Positions 13,169 through 25,000 of a DNA stretch of 31,214 bases are shown piece by piece; the stretch's first letter is position 1; the number at the start of each line of letters is the position of its first letter. The DNA comes from Amphimedon queenslandica (taxonomy: Eukaryota > Porifera > Demospongiae > Haplosclerida > Niphatidae). The stretch lies in contig NW_003546377.1 in NCBI RefSeq assembly GCF_000090795.2, positions 90,741 through 121,954 of the forward strand, in the 5' to 3' direction. Under the pieces are notes generated by a model that worked only from the letters and a program-made list of their open reading frames with translations, searched no databases and was not told the origin of the DNA. The translations under genes and the position numbers were made by a program.

Positions 13169-16100
13169 TCAACTGAGAATTATATGATGAAGATGCAGTG
13201 ATTTGTACCTCCTAATTCTCTCCAACCTACAATATAATAAAATTGGCATAATAAATGGATATAATATACCATTTAATGATCATGCATAATGACATAAGGT
13301 TTACTGACCTTGCTTCCTCTGCCTCTTGCATTTCTGATCTCTCTTTATCTGTTAACTCTTTCATTTTCTCTCTATTGTCTCTAAATAATTATAAACAGTA
13401 AGAGATGGATATATGTGTAAATACATAATGTGTGTGCTCATTAGTACTTGTAATATATGACACGTCCATCATCATATGATAGGAATGATCTGTCAGAAGT
13501 GACAGAAATCCATTTCAACTCATACTCAATATCAGGACATGATACCTCAACTGGAAATGATTCACTCTAAGAATGGAGAGAGAAAGAGTACATGTATCTT
13601 TAAGATGCTTTTAATTAACCTTCGTGTAATAGATGTGCTCAACAGGAATTCCACTGAGCTCTGACAGCTTGAAAAACAATAACCATTAATGTAAAGGTGG
13701 GTTTACAATATGAGCTAGGCCGATCAAGCTATCAATTTTTTTAATGAAAAGCTTGGGCTAATTAACATTTTTACGCATGCCTTACGCTCCAGTTAAACCA
13801 AAATCAACTCTAGCATCAAAGTAAAATCAGGACTAGCATAATTGTAAATCCGTCTTTATTATAATTGTAAATGCTATGTGTACATACCCTTTCAATAACA
13901 TGCTCAGGATCATAATACTTATCCAGTATAATTTCTCCTACTGAATCAAATGAACATTGTGATGGATGCCATCTTATAACATACACTTGTACATGTGTAT
14001 CGTACTCTGGCTCTAATTAAATATATAAAAATTAATAATACTAACAGTATAAATACGAACACTTGAAATATACTTCAAATGCTAATACATACTTTTACAT
14101 ACTGACCTTTCAACAATTCCACATATATTTCTCTACTAGTATCAATTAACTGATGATCAAGATATATTATACCAGGAGACACTCCATTCTTGTAACGTAA
14201 TCTCATTCTATACACAATGAGTCATATGATAGGCACATGATGTATTTACTTGTCCAATTCAAGGGCACTGTTAATTCCTTGTGCTTTTGCTTCTTCAATA
14301 ATTTGTTTTTTAAATTCTCTTACTGGTGTACCCATAGCAACAATGGACTCCATCATGAAACTACAGAACTGAAAAAATGTTAATGCACGATTACATACAT
14401 GTATCATGCATTATAAAATTTGCAAGGGCCATAATTTGCTCAAAAGTATATTCTGCAGATTTAATGCTTGCAAATTTACACTATCTACCACTTTTACCAT
14501 ATTAAACTGATTTAATGAAATCGCAAACCAGCAAAATTCATTCAAAAATTTTGCACTGATTCTTACCTCTGTATTGCTAACTTGCAATAAATATATTGTA
14601 ATTCTGAGCTCTCCTTTTCTTAATGCTCTACCCAGTCTTAATATTAACTAATGGATAGCAAAGTAATAAAGAAATGTGTGTCGATACAAATGGAAATCAA
14701 ATAATACATTAAATTACCTCTGATCCAGGCTTAATATTCATTAATTTATCATTCAGTTTGATTTCATATTGTAAATTATATCTGATTATAAAATCATTGA
14801 TACACACTCTAAAACCAGTAGGTGGTACACCAATCAGTGGAATTAGGTCTTCCTTCAATTCAGCTATTGTTACTCTCCTATGAACTTGTAGCTTTATCTC
14901 TGAATTGAAAAATTATAATGTGTAATTTACATGTACACATATAATATTTTTATTACTTCTTTCTTTTCCTTTAATTTCTTCATTCGCTGATATTTTCATT
15001 ATTATTCCTCTTCCAGTTGTATCAGTTGTAAAGGAAGTTGCTTTAGCTGGTTGAGGAGGCATTGTAATGTTCAGTAGCATTGAGTTGACATAAAAATCAA
15101 CATATTTGTACATCAAACTATCTTTGAATTCTTTCTGGTAATCTTCATGATCTGACAATACATACATATAGATCTGAGAGAATGTATGTGTGTTTGTGAG
15201 TGCAAAGAGGAAAGATGAAAATAATAAATTGATAAAATAATACAGCACTGGCAGGGAATTAATACTAAATCAAAATGTTATGGCTGTATATCCCAACAGA
15301 GTTTGGACCAAATAACAAAAGTGGAAGCAACTAGTCAAAAAGGGGAGGAGTCTGGCTACGCAAGACTAGGAAGCAACTGTGTGGAACTTTCAATGGCAGT
15401 GACACAATACACTGTGTCATAAATGATGCTGATGAAATTTTGTACCTACCTACCTACATATTACATGTAGGCAAGGCCTCAAAAATGCTCATAAAAATGA
15501 TTGTCATGATATCAAATTTCACTAGAGCATAGTTTATAAGGAAACTAGGTCAGGGTTCCCAATATCACTGAGATGTTTATCTAAACTAACTTTATGGTTT
15601 GTTCTATAAAGTTTAATGATTTCATTCAATATAATTCCTGCATCTCTAAGCTCATGAACTAAAGTAGCACCAAAGTAATCCTCCTCCTCCCTTGCTAATC
15701 TCATACATGATGAATTGATGTTGAATACCTAAAGACCAGGTCAATGGAGACAGGGAAGGAGAACAATATATAAATGACAGAATATATCCTTCCTTCAGTA
15801 CATCCTTCCTCTTACTTCTCCTATATGTTGTTTTAATTCTCCAACAGTCCAACTTTTTTCACTTCTCATTTGTTTAGCTGGTCCTACTTCACCAGTTGAC
15901 AGATCAACCACTGATATCTCTAGGTTAATACCTACACTATTCAACACAAGTATTATACATGTACATGAATAATTAGAGGTAATGCTATGATAACAAGGCA
16001 CACCCACCTCCATGGTTGTATTTCTTACAAATTTCAAATTTATCACGAGTTTCTAAGAATAAACTCAGAGGATAATGATAACCAGCAATCTGTCCAATAG

Positions 16101-16432
16101 TTTGATGTTGAAACTAAATTAAAATTACAACAATAAGTTACATGTAAAAAAATAGAAGTACATGTACGTACCTCATCAAGATCAAAGGACTGATCCATTA
16201 CTTCATTATTATGATCATACTTAACTAAACGACATCTCTCAATAGGAACATGAGGAGCCATATTCATTAACTGATGAGAAAATGAGGAGAAAAGAAATGA
16301 AAAACAAAGTGATGATAATAATTTAACCTTATAAGCTTTATCCAGTACTTGGGGCAGTAATTCATTTTTATGTACTTCAAGTGTTGACTCCATTAATTTA
16401 CCAGTAACAGGATGATTACAGTATAACGAGAA
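13169..16432 (-). other. USP47-like C-terminal ubiquitin-like tail of gene A
   Basis: Sixteen exons, about 560 residues, match the C-terminal half of animal USP47 in order: CNHPVTGKLMESTLEVHK, then PIERCRLVKYD, VVDLSTGEV, SSCMRL, VTIAELKEDLIPLIGV, RLGRALRKGELRI, RLRYKNG-PG-IYLDHQ, RWHPSQ, LSELSGIPVEHI, DDGRVIYYKD and KMKELTDKERSEM. In USP47 this portion consists of ubiquitin-like folds outside the catalytic domain and serves substrate or partner binding. The comparison is from memory of the family. Confidence 0.7.
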
Positions 16433-19400
16433 CTATAAAATACAAGTATATGTATATACATGTACATTGTCTGTCCCACTCTTACTTTACGCATTTCTGC
16501 TTGAATTATTTGTTCCTTTTCTCTTTGTCTTTTTCCCTCAGCCACTTTCAAATCTTTTTAAAATTGGAATGATGACACATACAAATGTACATTGTCAAAA
16601 AACCTTTAATATCTATCTTAATCTTCTCATTGCATTCTCTTTTAGTAATCAGTTCCATATTCATTAATGTTATTTTTTCTTGTAATATCTCTATTATTCT
16701 TTTATCATCTACTAATGGCTGATAGTCTGGACTTGTCATTGCTTGGAGTTGAACCTTGCAGTCTTCAATTTCAAACTCCATTCCTCTTCTCACTTTACTG
16801 GCAGCTTTAATTAATTAATATAAATTAAGAAAAATAAAATGCAGTACTCTAACCTGAACCAGTACAACTAGAAAGTGATCTCAAATGATCACGATCAAAC
16901 TTCATTTTTGATAATTTGTCCCGTAATTCTTTATTTTCTTTCTTCATCTTTTGAGACAGAGACATTAATACAATCAAATCTTCGTTAAGTGGTTCTTCCT
17001 ATTACACATACAACATGTATAATGAATAGAAACTATATTGAAATATTTATAACTCAACCAGGGTTTCCCACAAAGCATGCTACACTAAACTACATGCTTG
17101 AGCTGACAAACACTACAACACACAGTACATGGCATTTGAAGCAACTTCAAAAAATTTATTGAAACATTTCAGTTTGGTTTTGATTGGAATCAACTCAAAG
17201 TTGATATACAGCATGCATGTATCAGTAAAAATTATGAAAAATTAAAAATTTTCTTCTAGCTATTTTTGGCAAAATTTGGCCAAAGATCAAATTAAGGCTA
17301 GAGCCTTTGGTTGTTGGCCTGATTTTGGAGCAACTTTACAAATTTATAAAAAATACAAATTTGATACACAGTATTAGGACATTTATATGCATTAAAATTA
17401 TTAAAATGGAGAATTCTCTCTTAGAGATTTTTGACAAAATCTGGCTGCTAGCCTTTGGTTGTTGGCCTAATTTTGAAGCAAATTTAAAAATTCATAAAAA
17501 ATCCAAATTTAATTAGGATTAGCTTAAAGTTGATACAGACCATAAAGACATGTATATGCATCAGAAAAAATATAAAAGTAGAGAATTACTTATGACTTTT
17601 GTCACAATACCCTGTGCCAGATGTTGCACATCTACTGGAATTTTCGTGTACTTGTATTTACTTGTATTTTGAAAAAAGCAGGTCGTGTATGTACTTGTAT
17701 TCATCGGCAAATTTTCATGTATGTATATTTACTTATTGCTTCCCAAATTCGTCTATATTTTGGTGATTTTTCATTTACTTTTCATGTATCCTGTACTTAG
17801 ATGTTGAGTCATTGAAAGGATAATATTTTTACTACCTTTTCTATTGCTGTTTTCATCATCTGCTATAGCTAGGACTAAAAAGACCAACAAAAATCCTTGG
17901 TTAAGCAAACTAACTGCCATTTTGACTGCTACGTGGACACACCCTTTAATTATTAATAGTTAATATAAATACATGAAAATCGTCTCCTCGGACTCCGTCT
18001 ACTTATTTTTGGTCTTGTATATACTTGTATGTACTAGAAGACCTGTTTTTCGTCTAAATACTCATGTATCGTGTATACACGTGCAACGTCTGCCCTGTGC
18101 TATATAATAGTACAGGATCTTTGGCACAGTTTTTGAAAAAATTATTATCAGTACCTCAAGTTAGCTTAGTACGCTATTAATTGTGTGTCATAATAATTTT
18201 TGCAGAAAATAATTTTACAAATTTAAATTTTGTAGTTTTAATAGCTATTGTGTTGGTGACAAGTCCAGGTTAGGGTTTCCTTGGCATAGTGTTCATGCTG
18301 TTTTTTGTCAGTGGACTGTCAATTTTTTTGTTGTTGATACCGTAATCTCTCTAAATATGTCACGGTCTAAATTTGAAAATAAACAAATTGTTTCAAATTT
18401 TCTACCATAATTTATTCTAAAATTTTGTTTTTAACATTATTGCTCGACATGGTTCCAATTTTATCACTTACCTCTAAGTTCAATACGAGAGAAGAATACT
18501 CTGAATAGCCAGGTTAGCAGACAGCTGGTTTTGTGTATTAATAAATCCTTCCAAATTCAACAAAAAAATTAGTTTAAAAGCTTCATTACTACTCTCCCTC
18601 TAAAAATTAAAAATACAAAACTTAATTTTTAGAGGAAGTACAGTAGTTCTTGTTTCAATTTCATTGCTTTCCTAACACAAGAGCACTAAAGTGTATACCC
18701 TTGCCACAATCTGTATTAACTGTAGTTTGTTTGGTTAGAATAAATGCAAAAAAGTGAGAGTGAAACTAAATTAGTGGAAATTCTGAGACAGAAAAAAGCT
18801 TGAGTATGTTGGCTGCACTGCTGCAGCAAAGTCTTTGTGTGGCTGCATTGAAGGTGTGCCTCAATCAAACCATGCTCCACCCGCACATACAGTAAATGGT
18901 GGTACAGGGCCCTAAGTGGTGAAGAAAGCTTTAGTTTATCACAACTTTTAAACAGTTTAGCATACATTTGTTAGGCTCTATTTGTTGCATACTCACCTCT
19001 ATTGAGTCCCTGATGTTTAAAGACTCTCGCCGCTACTTCTGGAGAAGAGAGCCTAGACTAAGTGTAAACTCACAAGGTATAAATGTTTGGGCTATCAGAT
19101 CTTAAAAACGAAGAAGATTGGAGCAATTTCTTACATATTAATGAAAGATGAGCTTTTGTTTTATTGTTTCAACTGTCCTGCTGCTCTTTAGCTTTGACCA
19201 CAAAAGAGATATAATTGTACCAGGTCAAAAGTGCACTTCAAGTGAACTCACAGACAGGACGACTGCTTTACCCTCCTTGATTCACGCCTATGCGTGGCTT
19301 GGGTAATAATGTAAATGATCACATTTTAGTTACATGCATGCAGTTTGGCAGCATAAAATACATATACATGCACTCATGACGTACTGTACATGTATATGTA

Positions 19401-21463
19401 CATGTATATACCTTCTTTTTGCTACTAATAGCATTTCTTAGTTTACATTTAGCCTCTTCAAGTATAATATATGAAATAACCTGTAATGATAAAATCTTTC
19501 ATTGTTTTATTTTATGCACATTATGCACATGACATGTACATCAATGCTAAACTTAATTATTCATTAACTGACCTCTGTATGTTGTAGTAAGTCTTGATCC
19601 TCTTTTTTTAGTTCCTATGCAAAACAATGTTCATAAAACAATATTCAGCTATTCAAATTATGTACCTTTTGTCTAACATCCTGTCTCCTCCATAATGTTA
19701 AGTTACCAATACTCAGTTTCTTTAATCCTTGTCCCATTAGTATATGAATATTCTCTATCATCCTCAATACAGTAAACCCAACATCAAAAAAAGGAAACGA
19801 GCAAGTGACACATATTGACTCGGAAGGCTCTATATACTGAATCCTCAGCAGTTTACCAGATGCTTTTGCAAGGAGCTCCTTGATATCTTTGAGTACATGT
19901 TTCTCAGGCTTCCAATCAAATACAAGTATGACTGTTTCACATTGAAGATGAGAGATGGAAGAAAACCTTTCCTTCAGACAAAGACTGACAGAAAGCGACT
20001 TGCAGAATTCTTCTAATTCTGTTCTGTAAGTCTTAATGTGTTCCTCTGCCTCACTCACTTTCATTTCCTCCACTACACTATGAAGGAGTGCAATATTAGT
20101 CAGTGAACACTCATTTTGGATTAGATGCAGGACACTAGAAATATCCCGACACTTCTTAACTTTTTCACCAAGAACAGTACCACAACAAGACAAAAATTCC
20201 TTTAATTCCTTTAGAGAACAGCGCTTCTGTTTAATAATCTTGCCAACATTGTAAAACATGCTTCCATAAGACATTCTCATTGAGGTAAAGTTCTCCAGTA
20301 AGGATTCTGATACAGGAACATGTAGCTTATTAACTACAAAAAATATTAATACTTTTGTAGTATGTATAAAAGGTATATATATAATACCTTGAGGTGATAA
20401 AGTTTGTGAACATGAATTACTAGCAATTGCTGCATCAGATGTGTATAAATTAAAATAAATTAAAAATGACATTACTCTTTGTTTAATACATACCAGATGG
20501 TGTTGTCTTAGTGTCATCAGTACTCGACTACTCGTATTATCTATAAATATTAATTAATGAATGTATCATCATTTCCTTAAAAATTATTACCTTCTGGAAC
20601 CATATCAATAGTCTCAGGAACCAGACCCACTTCAGGAGTAGGAAAATATTTACCTAAACAGATATTAAACAAAGATTTGTCAATAGTTATGATAATGAAC
20701 AGCATGTACATGTACACGTATGTACTTTTGTCATGCAGCATGTACTCACTAATATCATCCAGTATATCTTGTCCTAGTGATACATTAGTACTCATTGTAC
20801 ATAATATATTAGCAAATGTATGTAAACTGTTGGGATCAGTTTGAACAGCTTCTTTGACAGCAGTTAATAGAGCCTCACGTTGATTAGAAATAGAGGGACT
20901 AGCTGACACCACTCTGCTAACTGCTTCTTGTGCTAACATATGTTCAGCATAAAGTAACCAAGCAATACTAACAGAATCACAAAGAGACTGAGACAGGACA
21001 GTATGACGATTATTGAAAATATTAATAAGAACATCATGTTCTATGATCAAAAATACAAATATTATTAGAATTACATAGAGCTACGATTCACTCACTTAAC
21101 TTCTCAGCTACAGCAGTTTCATTCATAGATTGTAAAGCATCTGACAGTGAGTCCAAGTTGGCTCCTCCTCTACTGTCGGCAACATTATCAGCTCTACCTA
21201 ACCATTGGGAGAGGCACTCTGTCATACACCTAGATACATCATGAGGATGATTCTTTTCTACGACGTCCAGTGTCTTCTTTAGTAGTCCTAGTCTCAGGCC
21301 AAGCTCATACCATCTTGTTTCTGGAAAGCCACATCTCTTTAATAAATCAAGAACATCAATTAAGTCATTGACACCAATTGCAGAACCTGAATAAAAAACA
21401 TGACTCTAGTCGATTAAGATGGATACCTCTCAGAGTACCTAAACAAGGTTGACTAGTGGCCAT
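13169..21463 (-). CDS. Gene A: death domain - death-fold-like - sponge-type domain - coiled coil - USP47-like ubiquitin-like tail
   Basis: A 27-exon model totals 3,654 nt (1,217 residues) with consistent phases: 21463-21427, 21386-21096, 21040-20750, 20653-20591, 20540-20490, 20429-20388, 20333-19666, 19614-19573, 19480-19412, 16998-16854, 16804-16604, 16553-16486, 16432-16328, 16270-16172, 16113-16008, 15931-15816, 15728-15591, 15173-14957, 14899-14718, 14647-14567, 14368-14250, 14207-14107, 14012-13888, 13667-13620, 13566-13448, 13380-13309, 13226-13169. Start: MATSQPCLGTLRG in good phase with the death domain. Residues about 13-109 are a death domain, 110-206 a second helical death-fold-like domain, 259-481 a sponge-type domain, 482-656 coiled coil, 657-1217 a USP47-like tail. 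No USP catalytic Cys or His box was found. The role is inferred to be a non-catalytic signalling scaffold. The exon at 20540-20490 is the least certain junction. Confidence 0.8.
13694..13856. mobile_element. MITE with TA duplication in a gene A intron
   Basis: TA at 13692-13693 and 13857-13858 flank ends AAGGTGGGTTTACAAT and (inverted) AAGACGGATTTACAAT, 14 of 16 identical. TA duplication and these ends suggest a Tc1/mariner-type MITE. It lies in the intron between exons 13888-14012 and 13620-13667 and does not touch splice sites. Confidence 0.75.
16999..19411. mobile_element. Large gene A intron filled with transposon sequence
   Basis: This 2.4 kb intron replaces what in gene B is 0.34 kb holding two extra exons. 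From 17059 it starts with the hAT-like end CAGGGTTTCCCACAAAGC, then units of roughly 165-180 bp that repeat one another (agttgatacacagcat..., gagaattctctctta..., ctttggttgttggcct...). A second related end in similar orientation lies near 18267 (agggtttccttggcatagtg). From about 18340 to 19400 the sequence is unclassified; an inverted pair (tctaaaaattaaaaat / attaatttttaga) lies near 18600-18635. No exon belonging to gene A was found inside. Confidence 0.55.
19666..20333 (-). other. Sponge-type conserved domain of gene A (about 222 residues)
   Basis: One large exon. Conserved points shared with gene B at 29522-30186: MRMSYGSMFYNVGKIIKQK, SSVLHLIQNECSLTNIALLH, LKEFCKSLS-type motif, SISHLQCETV and ILMGQGLKKLSIGNLTLWR. 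I recognise this type from other sponge death-domain proteins but know no function. It sits where the catalytic domain of a ubiquitin protease might be expected, yet has no Cys/His active-site pattern. Confidence 0.6.
20750..21040 (-). other. Second helical domain of gene A, CARD-like (tentative)
   Basis: This single phase-1 exon of 291 bp, the same length as the death-domain exon, encodes about 97 residues predicted as amphipathic helices: DVLINIFNNRHTVLSQSL, then SIAWLLYAEHMLAQEAVSRV, then REALLTAVKEAVQTDP and LHTFANILCTM. The length, helix spacing and a late hydrophobic helix with F near the end resemble CARD-like modules. The family assignment rests on pattern only. Confidence 0.45.
21096..21386 (-). 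other. Death domain exon of gene A
   Basis: One exon encodes NDLIDVLDLLKRCGFPETR, then WYELGLRLGLLKKTLDVV and CMTECLSQWLGR, the classic death-domain layout: W-x-x-LG-L, hydrophobic helix 3, then a helix with a conserved W three to four residues before the basic position. Known death domains form homotypic complexes in immune and apoptotic signalling. Both flanking introns are in phase 1, which suits domain shuffling. Confidence 0.8.
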
Positions 21464-22018
21464 ATTATAAGTGGACCCTATCCTGAGGCCCGCTAGAGGC
21501 CGGCAGGGTCAGGCTGGACCGCTGGAGCCATAGACCCTGTAGGGTCTATGCTAGAGCCACTCAAATCAGACGGGGGTGGGTCAAATAAGAGGCGGGGCCA
21601 GGCAGATTAAAAAAGGTGGGGCTGGATCTGCACAGAATTCTGCATTCTACATTCTGCTTTCAAGCTCTTATTTGTGTAGAAGGTTGAGCTAATTGCAATC
21701 AAATTTTTAAAATTGCTCCAATATCAAACCAAAGGGTTTTTGGCCAAATTTCAACAAGATCGCTAAGATAAAATTTATTACATTTTCTGATGCATACACA
21801 TTAATTAAATTGTGCGATCAAATTTTTTATAACCTTTAAATAGCATGTGGACATAGCTAATATTCTATCAAGATTATCATTATCCCAACCAACAACAAAT
21901 GGACAAAGCAAAATTACATTACATAAATAAAGTGTATTTAGAAAAGCTCTTATAACTATTGATTAATTCAGTAAAATTGCAATACATAAATAAAAAACCT
22001 TGAACTAATGTATCTCAG
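21464..22018. promoter_or_regulatory. Short intergenic region between genes B and A (putative gene A promoter)
   Basis: The stop of gene B and the ATG of gene A are 555 bp apart on the same strand. About 21475-21615 is unusually GC-rich for the window (gaggcccgctagaggccgg, ggcggggccagg), with a perfect hairpin at 21529-21550 (arms catagaccct/agggtctatg, 2-nt loop). About 21690-21860 is a fragment of the internal repeat found in the elements at 6619, 17059 and 24561 (tttttggccaaatttcaac). Promoter function is inferred from position only. Confidence 0.4.
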
Positions 22019-25000
22019 TCAGAAGCAATATTTTTGGGTATGCTGTGATTCAAATTCCCTAATCCTCAGCAACCTACAATGCAATAAAATGAGTACATTA
22101 ATACATTAATATGAGTGTGACACCTTGATACATGTTTCAGTATTATTATGACAAAATAAGTAATATAAATTGTGTAATTAAATTTCACAAATGCTGTTCC
22201 CAAGTTTCATTTAGAAATAATAGTTAATTAATTTAAGTCAATTAACTGAATCACAACAATCACACTATATTGTATTACTGGTAATTTTGGAGGGGTAAAA
22301 TTTTGGCAAATTGCTTAATTTTTGATAAGCGGAGGAATTTAATTTGGCAAATTTGTGGGTGAGCAGGTGCATAAATGGTTCAAATGGCTGTCAAAATTCC
22401 AAATTTGTTATAATTCCCCTGCCTCAGCAATTAATGGTATAATGTATGCAATAAAATGTAATGATCGATGCACCATTAACTGACTGTACATACAAGGTTT
22501 ACAGACCTTGCTTCCTCTGCATCTTGTATTTCTGATCTCTCTTTATCTGTTAACTCTTTCATTTTCTCTCTATTGTCTCTAAAATTATTATAAACAGTAT
22601 AAAAGATGTATGTAAGTTCACTATCCAGATATTCTGTTTAAATTTCTTCGGATATTTGCTGGATAGCTAATTAATAATAGTTATTAATGACTGAAAGCAA
22701 GTTTTCCATTCCCCAGGATGCTATTCTTGTACATTTCTGGTAGTTATGAAGCTCAAAAAAACTAATAAGTGGCTGAATAAGTTGGTAGCTTGAGGAACTT
22801 CTTTATTCCTAGTCATTAACTGATGGAAATGCATTAATTAATTATAAAATCTAGTTATTAAGCTTTAATTATCCTATTTGTCAATAATTACTATCCGGAT
22901 ACTAAAATAATAAATGGATATCCAGATAATCAGGATATCTGTTTCAGCTCTAGTGCATACATTAATAGTGTGTATGTGTTCATTAGTACTTGTAATATAT
23001 GACGCATCCATCATCATATAGTCGTGAGTATATGAATGAGTCGATGGAATTCCATTTTAACTTATTCTCAAAATTAAGACATGATATTTTAACTGGAAAT
23101 GATATTTCCTAAAAGTCAGAAATAAAGAAAGTATCCTCTCAATATATCACATTTTAATATACCATTGCATAAAAGAGATGATAAACTGGAATTTTCGATT
23201 CACTCAACTCTGACAACTGTAAAAAACAATAAACAAAATGATTAATACTGAATTGCAAAATTTAATGATTACATGTACATGTATAGCAATTTAAAATCAT
23301 AACATGAAAACCTGCTATTTTGAAATATTAGTGTGCTTAAAATTTGCCACTGCATCAACTCATTATCTCTTCACTCTCTCTCATTCCCAGGGGTGTATCC
23401 AGCAGGGGCTGAGAGGGGCTTGAGCACCCCCCTCATGGCTGGGCTCAGAAAAAAATTACTCCAATCCTGGACTTTTGCATCACTACCAAGCCTCCACCTG
23501 ATCATAATTTTAGCAGTTTCCAGTGCTTTAAGGAGCGATCAGAAGTCATCAGAAGTACCAGTATGCTTGAAATTATTTTGACGCCACCCGTAATTCACGA
23601 AAATGAAAGAAAACGCCATTTTACTGCTGCAAAAAGAGGTGTGGCCAAAATCGCGGCGTGCTTCACGCACCCTCAGCACCACCCTTTCCAAATTTCCAGA
23701 TACGCCCCTGATTCCCTCAATGTGCATTTATGTTAATCTTTTAGGGTAAATATGCACACAGTTATATTATTTAAAAATTAATAAAAAATACTTATTGCAA
23801 CAAGAAAAATCTTACAATGATATTAATCTAGTGTTACAATGAAAAATAACTACATTGTATAATCAATAACTTTACTTAATAGTATTTAGATACCTTTTCA
23901 ATGATATGCTTAGGGTCATCACTGTCCAGTATAATTTCTTCTATTGGATCAACTGAACATTGTGATGGACGCCATCTTATAACATACACCTGAACCAGTC
24001 CTTCACGCTTCTTCTTCTCTGACCCTAATAAAGAATAGACTACTCATGATTAACTCTCTTTTTAATGAAAAACATGACTACATAAGGACAAGGTGCTTTA
24101 CTTGGTATAGTAATCTTGCATTGATATACATGTAAATGGAAATACATCATAATTGCATTTTACTGTTAGAGCACTAGTCTATATACAGGCCTAAAGGTCA
24201 AAGCTACAACAAAATAGCTGTAACTTTTTGATTTTAATTTTTCCCTGATCGTAGTCTATGCATGTTAGAGCATGGTTGGTTGGTTACTACAAATAGCATG
24301 CCTTAATTGCTTTTGGCTTTACCCATGCTGTGCTACATTTCATGTGTTAACCTCTAATCTATGATCTAACTATACATTTAAATATAAAATATAATTGATT
24401 AAAGTTATATAACAGACCTTTTAATGTTTCCACATACAACTCCCTATTAGTAGTAATCAACCGATGATCAAGATATACCATACCAGGAGATATTCTATTC
24501 TTCTTACGTAATCTCATCCTATACAACAAGTCACATAATAGTCACATGATGTACTTCTTGCAGGGTTTCCCACAATGCTTGCTGAGTGAGCTAAACATTG
24601 TGCTTCATGAGCTGACAAGCAGTATACATGGCATTTGGACCAAATTTGTTGGAATCAGCTCAAAGTTGATACACAGCATAAGGAAGTGTATAGGTATAAG
24701 AAATAGTTACAAAAATGGTCAATCCTCTCCTAGCCATTTTTGACAAAATTAGGCTAGATTTTTGAACAAATTAAAAATTTATAATTTGTTTGGAATAAGC
24801 TCCAAGTTGATACACAACATATGAGCATGTACAGTATGTGTATCAGAGAAAATTATAAAAATTTTCAAAGCCAATTTCATGAAATTTGGCTAAATACCAA
24901 AGGCTATTGGCTTTGGTTATTAGCTTGGTTTTTGAGCAAATTAATAAATTAATTAAAAAATCCAAATTTGATTAAAATTAGCTCTAAGTTGATACACAGC

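Noticed and set aside
18716..18967. Minus-strand 83-residue frame in the gene A intron
   Set aside because: No domain, no matching exon in gene B, lies in repeat-rich sequence; splice phases do not fit.
18997..19038. Exon-like 42-bp block on the minus strand with good acceptor (ttctccag) and donor (GTGAGT)
   Set aside because: It lies in a phase-0 intron of gene A; read in that phase it begins AAG TAG, a stop. It resembles no exon in gene B and is probably part of a repeat.
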